This document shows, piece by piece, positions 47,756-56,736 of a stretch of 64,000 nucleotides of DNA. Each line of letters begins with the position of its first letter. The first letter of the stretch is position 1. The stretch comes from Borrelia hermsii DAH (GTDB lineage Bacteria > Spirochaetota > Spirochaetia > Borreliales > Borreliaceae), in assembly GCF_023035675.1 (NCBI RefSeq), contig NZ_CP073136.1:682001-746000 (forward strand), given 5' to 3'. Both the position numbers and the translations under genes were made by a program. The notes beneath the pieces were generated by a model, which was not told the origin of the DNA, did not search any database, and saw only the letters and a program-made list of their open reading frames with translations.

Positions 47756-48820
47756 TTATGTTAGGGTTTGAAGGATTTGAGCTCCACCCAGGCACTCATC
47801 TTCTTGATAAAATATGCAAAATTGTCCCGGTGAGATTCCATAGTCTTTTTCTTCTAAGTCAACTTTTATAATGTCGTTTTTTAACATTTCTATTTTGCAT
47901 TTTATTTTTTTTTCTCCATGTCTTATTTTGGCGCTTAAGTCGATATTATTTACTGGCTTATTTATCCAGTTTGTTTTGTGAACTAAAAATTGGTGTTTTC
48001 CTTGTGCCAGGTAATTTACACTGTTTGAGATATAAATAATGTTATTTTGAATATCCTTTTCTGTGACAAACCATGGCCCGTGGCTGAGTTTGATGCCTTT
48101 TCTTTGTCCAATTGTAAAAAACCAATATCCATTATGTGTTCCAAGTATTTTGCCCGTTTCTTGTTCGATTATATTACCTTTAAGTTCTCCCAAGTGGTAT
48201 TTTATAAATTCATCATATTTGATTTTTCCAAGAAAACAGATCCCTTGACTGTCTTTTCTGTTTTTATTAGGCAAATCTATTTTGTGTGCTATTTGTCTTA
48301 TTTCAGTTTTTAATAAGTCTCCTAATGGAAAATGCAATTTTGATATTTGTTCTCTAGAGAGATGGGATAAGAAATAGCTTTGATCTTTTATTTTATCTTT
48401 AGCTTGTTTAAGTATGTAATGATTATTTTTGTTTTCTATTTTGGCATAGTGTCCTGTGACAATTAAATCGTAATGTTCGTTGATCTTGTCAAAGAATGCA
48501 CCAAATTTTATTCTTTGATTGCAAAATATATCTGGACTTGGGGTATTTCCGATTTTTAGTTCTTCAATAGCATAAGTTACTACTCTTTTGTAATATTCAT
48601 CTTGCAAGCTGATGATTTCATATGGTACATTGAATTTTGTACACACAGCTTCTACATAATTAATATCTTCTTCCCAAGGACACTCTCCAATATAAGAAAG
48701 TTCATCTTCAAGCCAAATTTTGAGATAATAACATTTTATATTCTTATATCCTTTTTGTATCATTGTATAAAGAGCTACAGAGCTGTCTACGCCACCAGAT
48801 AGAAGTACTGCTATTTTCAT
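47756..48820 (-). CDS. mnmA: tRNA 2-thiouridylase MnmA
   Basis: 354 residues. It adds sulfur to U34 of Lys, Glu and Gln tRNAs. N-terminal PP-loop LLSGGVDSS binds ATP; the two catalytic cysteines are in FCNQRIKF and QGICFLGK, and the family segment TIGQRKGI is present. The ATG at 48820 is chosen because AAAGGAG lies 9 bases upstream; an ATG 9 bases earlier directly abuts that site. Divergent from the mevalonate cluster. Confidence 0.95.
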   Translation of the reverse strand: MKIAVLLSGGVDSSVALYTMIQKGYKNIKCYYLKIWLEDELSYIGECPWEEDINYVEAVCTKFNVPYEIISLQDEYYKRVVTYAIEELKIGNTPSPDIFCNQRIKFGAFFDKINEHYDLIVTGHYAKIENKNNHYILKQAKDKIKDQSYFLSHLSREQISKLHFPLGDLLKTEIRQIAHKIDLPNKNRKDSQGICFLGKIKYDEFIKYHLGELKGNIIEQETGKILGTHNGYWFFTIGQRKGIKLSHGPWFVTEKDIQNNIIYISNSVNYLAQGKHQFLVHKTNWINKPVNNIDLSAKIRHGEKKIKCKIEMLKNDIIKVDLEEKDYGISPGQFCIFYQEDECLGGAQILQTLT

Positions 48821-48853
48821 GATTTGCATCTCCTTTCAATATTATATTGAACT

Positions 48854-48881
48854 TTGCTGTTTTTATGATCTATAGTATAAT
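48854..48881 (+). promoter_or_regulatory. candidate promoter of the mevalonate cluster
   Basis: -35 TTGCTG (48854-48859), 16-base spacer, -10 TATAAT (48876-48881), 36 bases before the HMG-CoA synthase start. On the other strand a TATAAT at 48841-48846 may serve mnmA, so the two promoters would overlap. Confidence 0.6.
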
Positions 48882-48916
48882 ACTTGGCAATCATTTTTTT
48901 TAATTGGAGGAAATCG

Positions 48917-50140
48917 ATGAGAGTAGGTATTAGTGATATTAGAGTTTTTTTACCTTTAAATTATTTAAATTTTAATGTTCTTTTAAGCAATTCTTTATAT
49001 AAGTCTGATGGGATTTTTTTTAAGAAATTTAATAGAGCAATTGATGCAACCCTTCAGAAGGCATTTAGATTTACAAGTCCTAATGAAGACAGTGTTACAA
49101 TGGCTAGTTCTGCTGTTAAGCTAATTTTTGATAATAATAATCTTAAGTTAGATAAGATGAGGATATTTTTAGGCGGAACTGAGACGGGGGTGGATTATTC
49201 AAAGTCAATCTCATCTTATGTCTATGGGGCTTTGAAGTTGGCTGGCATTGATTTAAAAAATAATTTCTTGACTTTTCAAGCTCAGCATGCATGTGCAGGT
49301 TCTGCGCTTGCTTTGCACAGTGCCGCAAGTATTTTGAGTCAGTTAGATAGGTCTGAATATGGCATAGTATTCTCTAGTGATATTGCACATTATAATAATC
49401 TTACAACAGCAGAGATTACTCAAGGGGCTGGAGCAACAGCAGTACTTATCGAACAAAATCCAAAAGTTTTATCTATTAATTTGTCTGAATTTGGGGTTTA
49501 TACTGATGATGTTGATGATTTCTTTAGACCATTTGGAAGTCTTGAGGCTAAGGTAAAGGGACGTTATTCTATTGAATGCTATAATAAGGCAAATGAAGAA
49601 GCTTTAGCAGATTTTGCATATAAGAAAAATATGAGTATTAAGGATTTATTTTCTAACTATAGATTTATTTTGCATGTACCTTTTGCAAAAATGCCTATAG
49701 ATTCAATGCATTATGTTTTAAAGAAATATTATAGTGAAGATGAATCTGAGCGAAATGCTTATTTAGAATCAATAGACTTTTATGATTCTGTTGAGGCTTC
49801 TAAGGAAGTGGGAAATTTATATACAGGGTCGATATTTTTATCTTTAATGTCTTATTTGAAACGAGTATTTGCAAAAAAGGATATTAGTGGGGAGAAAATA
49901 CTTTTTTGTTCTTATGGATCTGGTAATATTATGGTTATTTATGAGCTTACAGTTGAAGATCATGCTCAATATGTTGTTAAGACTTGGGATATTGATAAAA
50001 TACTCTCAGTAAGGCATAATGCAAGCTTTGATGAGTATAGAGATTTTTTTGAAAATAAGATCGCGCCAGGTGAATCCCAAGGCTTCTATTTAAAGGAAAT
50101 TAGAGAGGATGGATACCGAGTTTATGGGTATCGAGCCTAA
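48917..50140 (+). CDS. hydroxymethylglutaryl-CoA synthase
   Basis: 407 residues. It condenses acetoacetyl-CoA with acetyl-CoA to HMG-CoA, the first committed step of the mevalonate pathway. The catalytic cysteine is in [12 protein letters not shown] near residue 124; [11 protein letters not shown] and the histidine in [11 protein letters not shown] near 255 match the bacterial HMGS fold. The ATG at 48917 has GGAGG upstream; a TTG-type start 33 bases earlier is unlikely. First of six overlapping genes. Confidence 0.93.
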   Translation: MRVGISDIRVFLPLNYLNFNVLLSNSLYKSDGIFFKKFNRAIDATLQKAFRFTSPNEDSVTMASSAVKLIFDNNNLKLDKMRIFLGGTETGVDYSKSISSYVYGALKLAGIDLKNNFLTFQAQHACAGSALALHSAASILSQLDRSEYGIVFSSDIAHYNNLTTAEITQGAGATAVLIEQNPKVLSINLSEFGVYTDDVDDFFRPFGSLEAKVKGRYSIECYNKANEEALADFAYKKNMSIKDLFSNYRFILHVPFAKMPIDSMHYVLKKYYSEDESERNAYLESIDFYDSVEASKEVGNLYTGSIFLSLMSYLKRVFAKKDISGEKILFCSYGSGNIMVIYELTVEDHAQYVVKTWDIDKILSVRHNASFDEYRDFFENKIAPGESQGFYLKEIREDGYRVYGYRA

Positions 50141-51188
50141 TATATTAAATAATAAAAAACGACAGATTGAAATTTGTTTAAATAAAGAAGATGTTAGCAA
50201 GAGTGATAATCTTTTAAATTTTGTTAATTTAAAGCATGATGCACTCAGTGAGCTTGATTTTTATGAGATAGATACAAGTGAGAGTATATTTGGTTATGAT
50301 ATTGCTATGCCTATTTTTATCTCATCAATGACAGGGGGTATTCAAGAGGGCAATAAACTGAATAAGTCTCTTGTTAAGATTGCAAATAACTTAAGAATTC
50401 CAATGGGTCTTGGATCTTTTAAGCTTATATTTAAATATCCTGAATATATTAAATATTTCGCCTTAAGGAAGTGTGCTGATAATATTCCTTTATTTTCAAA
50501 TATTGGTGCTATTCAGTTAAGAGAATTTGGAATATTTAAAGTAATTGAGATAATTAAGAAGCTCGAGGTTGATGCCATAATTGTGCATTTAAATTCAGGC
50601 CAGGAATTAATGAATTCAAGAGGTGATCGAAATTTTAAAGGAATTAAGGATTCAATTGCTAGGCTTTGTGATGCATCAAATTTACCAGTCATTGTTAAAG
50701 AAACAGGTTTTGGGATTTCACCGGGTTGTGTTATCAGTTTACTAGATCTTGGAGTGTCTTATGTTGATCTTGCTGGTAGTGGTGGAACTAACTGGGTTTT
50801 GGTCGAAGGAATTAAAGAAGAAAATTTGAATGTTGCGTCTTGTTTTTCTAATTGGGGCATATCTTCAGTTTTAACATTACTTAGTATTAAGGATTCTTTT
50901 AAAGATAGGATTTTTGCATCAGGAGGATATGAGACGGGAATAGATATCGCTAAAGGCATTGCTCTTGGGGCTAAGTTGGTGGGTATTGCATCAGCCATTC
51001 TTAGAGCTTTTTATGCGGGAGGTGAGGATGCCTTATATAAACTTTTAAAAGATTATGAATATGTTTTAAAGATGTCTATGCTTTTAAGTAATAGTAAAAA
51101 TTTGGTACAGTTTAGGTTAAATAAATATTTCTTAAGTCATCCGTTGTCGTTTAATGTTAAGAGTTTTAAGGATTTTTATGAGACTTAG
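50109..51188 (+). CDS. fni: isopentenyl-diphosphate isomerase, type 2 (FMN-dependent)
   Basis: 359 residues. It interconverts IPP and dimethylallyl-PP with FMN and NADPH, distinct from the type 1 metal enzyme. Family motifs: [11 protein letters not shown] near the start, FISSMTGG near 75, GLGSF near 105 and the flavin phosphate site SGGTNW near 225. It overlaps the HMGS gene by 32 bases; an in-frame ATG at 50124 is an alternative start. Confidence 0.93.
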   Translation: MDTEFMGIEPNILNNKKRQIEICLNKEDVSKSDNLLNFVNLKHDALSELDFYEIDTSESIFGYDIAMPIFISSMTGGIQEGNKLNKSLVKIANNLRIPMGLGSFKLIFKYPEYIKYFALRKCADNIPLFSNIGAIQLREFGIFKVIEIIKKLEVDAIIVHLNSGQELMNSRGDRNFKGIKDSIARLCDASNLPVIVKETGFGISPGCVISLLDLGVSYVDLAGSGGTNWVLVEGIKEENLNVASCFSNWGISSVLTLLSIKDSFKDRIFASGGYETGIDIAKGIALGAKLVGIASAILRAFYAGGEDALYKLLKDYEYVLKMSMLLSNSKNLVQFRLNKYFLSHPLSFNVKSFKDFYET

Positions 51189-52428
51189 TGAGAATTTTAG
51201 AAATAAAAATATTTCAGATAAAAGACAAGAGATAAAGAGTATTTTAAAATTGAATCCTTGCGATTTTTTTTATGATTCTGTTGATGAGAATTTTCTTTGT
51301 CACATGATAGAGAATTATGTTGGGTATTTATCCTTGCCCATTGGCATTGTAAAAAATTTGAAGGTAAATGGAAAGTATTATGCTGTACCTATTGCTACAG
51401 AGGAATCTTCAGTTATTGCCGCATTAAATTTTGCAGCTAAGATTCTTGAGAGCGCTAATTTAAGTTATTCTGTGGGTGAAGTGTTAGGTATTGCTCAAGT
51501 TTATATAAGAACAGATAAAGATTTAAGTGATATGCTCCTTAGTCTTTTTGAAAAAATTGATCTTTGGTCTAAGCCTCTTTTGCATAATATGGAGCTTAGG
51601 GGTGGCGGATTTAGAAGGCTTTCGACTAAGTTTATTAAGGAAATTGGTATTCAAAAATTAAATATTTATGTAGATGTTTGTGATGCTATGGGTTCAAATT
51701 TGCTGAATTCGGTAGCTGAAAGGGTGGCTCATCATATTACTTTGGAGTTTGGATATGAGTGTGTTTTAAAAATTTTAAGCAATGATTCAAATGATTTTGT
51801 TATAAAAGCTAATTTTAAATTAAATGTTAATGCTTTGCTTAAAGATAATGAAGAATCTTTGGCTTTGGCTCAAAATATATCTCTTATTTCTAAGATAGGA
51901 TTTTTTGAAGAGGAACGTGCTGTTACTAATAATAAAGGTATTATGAATGGCATAACGGGTTTATGTGTCGCTACACTTAATGATACAAGGGCTCTTGCTG
52001 CATGCATACATAAGTTTGCCTCAAGAAGTGGTAGATATTTACCTCTTAGCAAATTTTATATTTCTGATGAAAATTTAATTGGAGAGATTGAATTGCCTTT
52101 ACAAGTTGGAGTTAAAGGAGGTTCAGCTAGTTCTCATGAAGCAGCTATATTGAGCTTTAAGATTATGGGAATTGATTGCAAAGAGGAATTTATGGGTATT
52201 CTCTCTTGTGTTGGTCTTGCAAGTAATTTTGCGGCTTTAAGAGCACTTGCTCTTGATGGAATTCAAAGAGGGCATATGAAACTTCATGTTAATAAGATTT
52301 TATATCTTCTTAAAAGGGATTATAATCTTTCAAGTGATGAGATAGAAAAAATATTATTGAAAATGAGTGACAGTGGAATTTATTCTCTTGATTTTGCTCT
52401 TAAACTTTTAAAGGATTTGCGAGTGTAG
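51178..52428 (+). CDS. HMG-CoA reductase, class II
   Basis: 416 residues, soluble, without the membrane anchor of the eukaryotic enzyme. It reduces HMG-CoA to mevalonate. Visible motifs: [15 protein letters not shown] near 42 with the catalytic glutamate, DAMGSNLLN near 170, NNKGIMNG near 250 with the lysine, and the histidine in SSHEAA near 320. ATG with AAGGA 5 bases upstream, overlapping fni by 11 bases; an upstream TTG at 51154 is not needed. Confidence 0.94.
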   Translation: MRLSENFRNKNISDKRQEIKSILKLNPCDFFYDSVDENFLCHMIENYVGYLSLPIGIVKNLKVNGKYYAVPIATEESSVIAALNFAAKILESANLSYSVGEVLGIAQVYIRTDKDLSDMLLSLFEKIDLWSKPLLHNMELRGGGFRRLSTKFIKEIGIQKLNIYVDVCDAMGSNLLNSVAERVAHHITLEFGYECVLKILSNDSNDFVIKANFKLNVNALLKDNEESLALAQNISLISKIGFFEEERAVTNNKGIMNGITGLCVATLNDTRALAACIHKFASRSGRYLPLSKFYISDENLIGEIELPLQVGVKGGSASSHEAAILSFKIMGIDCKEEFMGILSCVGLASNFAALRALALDGIQRGHMKLHVNKILYLLKRDYNLSSDEIEKILLKMSDSGIYSLDFALKLLKDLRV

Positions 52429-52429
52429 T

Positions 52430-53368
52430 GTGAAGATTAGATGTAAGGCAAATCCTAGTTTGGCGTTAATTAAGTATTGGGGCAAGAGAGATAAATTTTT
52501 GAATATTCCAGCTACTTCAAGCATTGCCGTAAGTGTTGATAAATTTTATTCAATAAGCGAACTTGAATTATCATGTAAGGATGAAATAATTTTAAATTCA
52601 AGGGCTATTGTATTACAAGAGAGGGAAATAAATTTTTTTAATTATGCAAGGAAAATTTTAAATGAGCCAAATGTTGGATTTAGGGTAATTAGTGAAAATA
52701 ATTTTCCAACAGCCGCAGGACTTGCAAGTTCAAGCTCTGGGTTTGCATCTATTGCTGCTTGTATTTTAAGATATTTTAATCAATATTCCCATCAAAAAGC
52801 TTCACAGCTTGCAAGAATAGGCTCAGCTTCAGCGGCAAGAGCTATTTATGGTGGATTTACCTTTTTAAAGGAAGGGGCCAGGAGTGCATTTCAGTTAAAT
52901 AATTTTAATTATTTTAATGATTTGTGCATAATATTTGCTATAGTTGATAGCAGAAAAAAAGATATGTCTTCAAGGGCTGCCATGGAGATTTGCAAGCAGG
53001 AGAAATTTTATTGGGATGCTTGGATTAAGTCTAGTCGAAATATATTTAAAGAAGCTTTATTTTTTTTGTTAAAAGGAGATTTTAACGAATTTGGTCTTAA
53101 GATTGTAAAAAGTTATCAGTGTATGTTTGCTTTAATGTTATCATCTTCCATTATTTATTTTAAAAGTAATACTATAGAGTTAATAAAGTATATTGCTGCT
53201 CTTAGAAGTAGAGGTATTTCTGTTTTTGAAACGATGGATGCTGGGCCACAGGTTAAGGTGTTGTGCCTAAAGAAAGATTTGGAATTAGTTTTAACTGAAC
53301 TTACTAGCAATTTTAGAGATGTTGATTTTATTGTTTCAAGGATTGGAAGTGGTTTGGAATGGATATAA
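52430..53368 (+). CDS. mvaD: diphosphomevalonate decarboxylase
   Basis: 312 residues, GHMP kinase superfamily. It converts mevalonate-5-diphosphate to IPP with ATP. Motifs: NPSLALIKYWGKRD near 8, the phosphate loop TAAGLASSSSGFAS near 95 and the aspartate in METMDAGPQVK near 268. GTG start 1 base after the reductase stop; overlaps the next gene by 10 bases. Confidence 0.94.
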   Translation: MKIRCKANPSLALIKYWGKRDKFLNIPATSSIAVSVDKFYSISELELSCKDEIILNSRAIVLQEREINFFNYARKILNEPNVGFRVISENNFPTAAGLASSSSGFASIAACILRYFNQYSHQKASQLARIGSASAARAIYGGFTFLKEGARSAFQLNNFNYFNDLCIIFAIVDSRKKDMSSRAAMEICKQEKFYWDAWIKSSRNIFKEALFFLLKGDFNEFGLKIVKSYQCMFALMLSSSIIYFKSNTIELIKYIAALRSRGISVFETMDAGPQVKVLCLKKDLELVLTELTSNFRDVDFIVSRIGSGLEWI

Positions 53369-54300
53369 TTAATTTTTCAGTGCCTGGTAATTTACTTTTA
53401 ATGGGTGAATATTTTATTTTGGAAGAAAATGGTCTTGGACTTGCAATTGCAATCAAAGAAAGAGCTTATTTTTCTTTTAAACAAAGTGATACTTGGCGTT
53501 TTTTTGCTAAAAAAACCAAAATTGATAATTTTACTTTAATAGAAAATAATGATGATTTTGTTTTTAGGATGTTTAGATATTTAAAACAGAAATATTTTGC
53601 TAATTTAGAAGATTTTCCCTTTGATGTTTATATTGATACAAGTAATTTTTTTTTAAATAGTGGCGTCAAAAAAGGATTTGGTTCGAGTGCTGTTGTTGCT
53701 GTTGGGATTGTATGTGGAATTTTTTTGATTTTAAATGATATTAATTATTTTGTTAAAGATAAAATTTTTATGTATTGTCTAGAAGCTTACAGACATGCTC
53801 AGGGAGGTATGGGTAGTGGATATGATATTGCTACGAGTCTTTTTGGCGGCGTTGTTAGGTTTAGAGGAGGAGATTCTCCTACGTATGAACTTTTAGATAA
53901 AATATGTTTTGATAATTTTTATTTAATGCAAGGTTTAAATCCAGTTAAGACTACTAGTTCGATTATTAAATATAATGAACATAGGTCTTATTTAATGAGT
54001 TTTATGGAAGACTTTAATATTGTAATGGAAGAAATTATTCTTAATGCTAGTAATTTTTCTGGTTGTTTGCTGCCTAGTTTGAAGTTGGCAAAAGATATAG
54101 GATTAGAAATTGGAAGGAGGATAGGCATTTCTGCTGATTTGCCCTTAAGTCTTTCTTATCTTGAAAAGGAATGCACCTTTATTAAGGCTTTGGGTGCTGG
54201 AAATGAAACTTTTTTAGTTTATAAGCCGAATTTTGAAGTTTTTAAACAATTTAATATTGAACCAATAAATCTAGATTTAGATGGTGTTAAATTTCAGTAG
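53359..54300 (+). CDS. phosphomevalonate kinase
   Basis: 313 residues, GHMP family. It adds the second phosphate to make mevalonate-5-diphosphate. N-terminal VPGNLLLMGEYFILEE, the ATP loop KKGFGSSAVVAVG near 108, then YRHAQGGMGSGYDIATS near 143, as in bacterial phosphomevalonate kinases. ATG inside the end of mvaD. Assigned by motif and by elimination within the cluster. Confidence 0.88.
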   Translation: MDIINFSVPGNLLLMGEYFILEENGLGLAIAIKERAYFSFKQSDTWRFFAKKTKIDNFTLIENNDDFVFRMFRYLKQKYFANLEDFPFDVYIDTSNFFLNSGVKKGFGSSAVVAVGIVCGIFLILNDINYFVKDKIFMYCLEAYRHAQGGMGSGYDIATSLFGGVVRFRGGDSPTYELLDKICFDNFYLMQGLNPVKTTSSIIKYNEHRSYLMSFMEDFNIVMEEIILNASNFSGCLLPSLKLAKDIGLEIGRRIGISADLPLSLSYLEKECTFIKALGAGNETFLVYKPNFEVFKQFNIEPINLDLDGVKFQ

Positions 54301-55194
54301 ATGTTTATAATAAAAAAACCTTCTAAAATATTATTCTTAGGCGAACATAGTGCCGTTTATGGTTTTCCAGTAATTGGTGCTACGATACCTCTTTATATGC
54401 ACTTAGTTTATACCTTTTCTGCTTCTTGGAGGTACTTGGGAGTACCTTTTTTAAAAATAGATGAGGTAATACATTTTATTAATAAAAGGTTTAATAAAGT
54501 TAGGCCCATTGAATTTTTAATTTTTTCTCAAATTCCAGTTGGACTGGGATTTGGTTCTTCTGCCAGTCTTAGTTTATGTTTTGCTGAATATATTGTAAGT
54601 CATGATGAATATAGTACTTACGATAAAATTTTGCTGGCAAGGGAAATTGAAAATATTTTTCATGGCAGGTCTTCTGGTATGGACGTTTTGCTTGTTGAGT
54701 TAGATGGAACTTTTTATTTAGAGAGTCGAAATGGTGCTTTAAGTTATCTAAGAATATCATTTTGTAATTTTTACTTTTTAATTGGAGCAGTTAGAAGGGA
54801 ATGTGCAACAAATGAAATAATATCTGATTTGAGCTATAGGATTTCTCTTGATAATGATCAATTTGAAATTATTAAAAAACTTGGTTGGATTGCTAGGGAT
54901 TCTTATGTTGCTTTTGAGAAACGAGATATTGCTTTATTGGCGAATAATATGAATGTTGCAAATAATTGTTTAAATTCTTTGGGTTTATCTTCAGGTGTAC
55001 TTGATTATGTAATAGAGAGAGGTAGAAAATTTAAGGCTCTTGCTGGTAAATTGAGTGGTGCTGGTAGGGGTGGGGCTTTTATTTTACTTTTTCAAAATAA
55101 GAATGAAGCTAGCTTGTGTTTAGAGGAATTGAATAAGGATTTAGATAAGAATAATATTGATTTGATTTTTAAACTTAAAATATTTAAGTGTTAA
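54301..55194 (+). CDS. mevalonate kinase
   Basis: 297 residues, GHMP family. It makes 5-phosphomevalonate. LGEHSAVYGFPVIGA near 13 is the mevalonate kinase signature, PVGLGFGSSASLS near 80 the ATP loop, FHGRSSGMDV near 120 and KLSGAGRGGAF near 252 the C-terminal GHMP motif. Starts directly after the upstream stop codon; last of the cluster. Confidence 0.93.
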   Translation: MFIIKKPSKILFLGEHSAVYGFPVIGATIPLYMHLVYTFSASWRYLGVPFLKIDEVIHFINKRFNKVRPIEFLIFSQIPVGLGFGSSASLSLCFAEYIVSHDEYSTYDKILLAREIENIFHGRSSGMDVLLVELDGTFYLESRNGALSYLRISFCNFYFLIGAVRRECATNEIISDLSYRISLDNDQFEIIKKLGWIARDSYVAFEKRDIALLANNMNVANNCLNSLGLSSGVLDYVIERGRKFKALAGKLSGAGRGGAFILLFQNKNEASLCLEELNKDLDKNNIDLIFKLKIFKC

Positions 55195-55355
55195 ACTATA
55201 TTAAAGACATATTAGAGAGAAATGTTTTTGTGAGGCTAAGGAATTGCATTTTATGTAGTGTCTTATAGTAACTTAAAGAAAATTAATAAAATTACCATGG
55301 AACCTTTAATTTACACCTTAGCTAGATTTTCCAACAGTAAAGAGAGCAAAAAGCA

Positions 55356-55444
55356 CGCTTTTAACAATTTTAAATGATTTTTCTGTTAGTAGAATTAGTC
55401 TTGATGTAAAGAGTTTTTCTTCAAAATTTTTAAGGATTTTGGGT
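55356..55444 (+). repeat. 89-bp exact repeat, copy beside tRNA-Val
   Basis: This is an exact copy of 20729-20817 from inside the hemW-like gene. It ends four bases inside the tRNA-Val 3' end (GGGT is shared). Here it is not in a usable frame. The 160 bases before it (55195-55355) hold no gene that I can see. Confidence 0.9.
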
Positions 55445-55513
55445 TCAGAGGGATTCGAACCCCCGACATCCTGCTTGTAAGGCAGGCGCTCTGACCAACT
55501 GAGCTATGAACCC
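55440..55513 (-). tRNA. tRNA-Val (anticodon UAC)
   Basis: A full cloverleaf on the minus strand: acceptor GGGTTCA with TGAACCC, D stem GCTC/GAGC, anticodon stem CCTGC/GCAGG with loop CTTACAA (anticodon TAC), and T arm with TTCGAAT. Position 73 would be A; CCA is not encoded. A consensus promoter lies 18 bases upstream. Confidence 0.96.
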
Positions 55514-55530
55514 TTTTAATACTGAAAAAC

Positions 55531-55560
55531 ATTATATAAAATAAATTTGATTTATGTCAA
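55531..55560 (-). promoter_or_regulatory. consensus sigma-70 promoter of tRNA-Val
   Basis: -35 TTGACA (complement of 55555-55560) and -10 TATAAT (complement of 55531-55536), both perfect, with an 18-base spacer. The predicted start is about 10 bases before the tRNA. Confidence 0.85.
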
Positions 55561-55565
55561 TTTAT

Positions 55566-56009
55566 TTAAAATTTTTCTCCGAAAAGGACTACGAATATAT
55601 TTTTTTTGTCTTGTGTTCGTAGTACGTACCCTCCCATTTTGCTTGTGTCTTTGTTTAAAAGGGCTTCTTTGTGTTTCTGACTATTAAGCCAGGCACCCGT
55701 TACATCTTGGACATCTAGTCCTGATGCTAAAATTTCTCTTATCCTGCAAAAATATTTATCATATTTTTTAACTCTTTGCATAGGAGTTGTGCCAAAGAGT
55801 GTATGAGTTAATACTTTGTTTTTATTAAGATTGATTGCATATTCTTTTGCCACTATCTCAAGAGTTTTATCTATTTCTAGATGTTTTAAATTTAAATCAC
55901 CTCTTAATTTATGGATTGATGAGTAAAGAAATTTTAGGTCTTCATTTATACCTAAGAGTGTAAATTGACTTGTAAAAATTAAAATAATGCAAATAAATTT
56001 TTTTTGCAT
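55566..56009 (-). CDS. exported CAP/SCP-domain protein
   Basis: 147 residues. Signal peptide (residues 1-20), then a bacterial CAP (SCP/PR-1) domain: LNLKHLEIDKTLEIVAKEYA, the histidine in VLTHTLFG near 70, IREILASG near 90 and AWLNSQKHKEALL near 106, which give the usual His-Glu-His set. CAP proteins in bacteria are secreted and mostly of unknown activity. Divergent from napA. Confidence 0.85.
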   Translation of the reverse strand: MQKKFICIILIFTSQFTLLGINEDLKFLYSSIHKLRGDLNLKHLEIDKTLEIVAKEYAINLNKNKVLTHTLFGTTPMQRVKKYDKYFCRIREILASGLDVQDVTGAWLNSQKHKEALLNKDTSKMGGYVLRTQDKKNIFVVLFGEKF

Positions 56010-56033
56010 AGTGAGCCTACTTATACTAAAATA

Positions 56034-56048
56034 ATGTTATTATAACAT
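56034..56048. promoter_or_regulatory. 7-1-7 palindrome before napA, candidate BosR/Per box
   Basis: ATGTTAT, one T, ATAACAT: a perfect 7-1-7 inverted repeat 33 bases before the napA start, just after a TATACT -10-like box (56022-56027). The spacing equals that of Fur/PerR-family operators, and BosR is reported to bind upstream of napA in B. burgdorferi. Confidence 0.6.
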
Positions 56049-56080
56049 ATATCTAGTTATTTTTTAAATAGGAGCGTAAT

Positions 56081-56614
56081 ATGTCAAATCATTTAAGTTA
56101 TTTAAAGAAGGATGATTTAGATAAAATAAATTTAAAACTTCAAGAATTGTTAGCAGGACTTCATGTTTTTTATGCTAATTTGAGAGGTATCCATTGGAAC
56201 ATAAAGGATATTAATTTTTTTGTGATTCATAAAAAAACTGAGAAACTTTATGATTATGTTGCAGAGGTGATCGATATTATAGCTGAGAGGTCTAGAGCGC
56301 TTGGATATGATTCTGAGTTTAGATGTTCTGAATTTATTAAGAAATCATTTATTAATGAGATTAGTTTAGATGAAACTTCAAGTCTTATGCCTTCAATTAG
56401 TAGTATTGTTTCTAATCTTAAAGATATTCTTAAAAATATATCTGATACAAGATGTTTTATTGATGGTACATCTGATTATGGGACAGCTAATGTTTTAGAT
56501 GATATTATTGTTTCTTTTGAAAAGTATTTATGGATGTACAGTTCTTTGTTAGGTGGTTGCGGGTGTGCATTATTGCATAAGATGGAGCATTGTGAGAAAG
56601 GTTACGTTAGTTGA
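56081..56614 (+). CDS. napA: Dps-family protein NapA/BicA
   Basis: 177 residues. Dps four-helix fold with the ferroxidase ligands: His in RGIHWNI near 40, then [21 protein letters not shown] near 50-72 (cut motif: the Asp and Glu ligands lie in VIDIIAER). Dps proteins form 12-subunit cages that store iron and protect from peroxide. The C-terminal tail has three cysteines ([14 protein letters not shown]), like the metal-binding tail reported for Borrelia BicA, which also binds copper. ATG with AGGAG upstream; the 7-1-7 palindrome suggests BosR control. Confidence 0.93.
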   Translation: MSNHLSYLKKDDLDKINLKLQELLAGLHVFYANLRGIHWNIKDINFFVIHKKTEKLYDYVAEVIDIIAERSRALGYDSEFRCSEFIKKSFINEISLDETSSLMPSISSIVSNLKDILKNISDTRCFIDGTSDYGTANVLDDIIVSFEKYLWMYSSLLGGCGCALLHKMEHCEKGYVS

Positions 56615-56669
56615 TCTTATGATATGATATAAAAATAATTTTAATATTTTTTTGTATGCATTAATTAAG

Positions 56670-56675
56670 TATAAT
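56670..56675 (+). promoter_or_regulatory. possible -10 box of the second EF-G gene
   Basis: TATAAT with only a T-rich -35 region. If used, the transcript starts near 56682 and carries the hairpin 56692-56717 in its leader. Confidence 0.45.
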
Positions 56676-56691
56676 TATGATCTAATTGAAA

Positions 56692-56717
56692 AAAGCTATA
56701 GCAGAATCTATAGCTTT
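56692..56717 (+). promoter_or_regulatory. 10-bp hairpin in the EF-G2 leader
   Basis: AAAGCTATAG (56692-56701) pairs perfectly with CTATAGCTTT (56708-56717) around a 6-base loop, ending about 11 bases before the GAGGG ribosome-binding site. It may be a leader regulator or the end of the napA transcript. Confidence 0.6.
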
Positions 56718-56736
56718 CATAGTGTTTGAGGGATTT

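Noticed and set aside
49143-49328. Open frames antisense to the mevalonate, receptor and groEL genes
   Set aside because: They lie wholly inside strongly conserved genes on the other strand and have no start signals.
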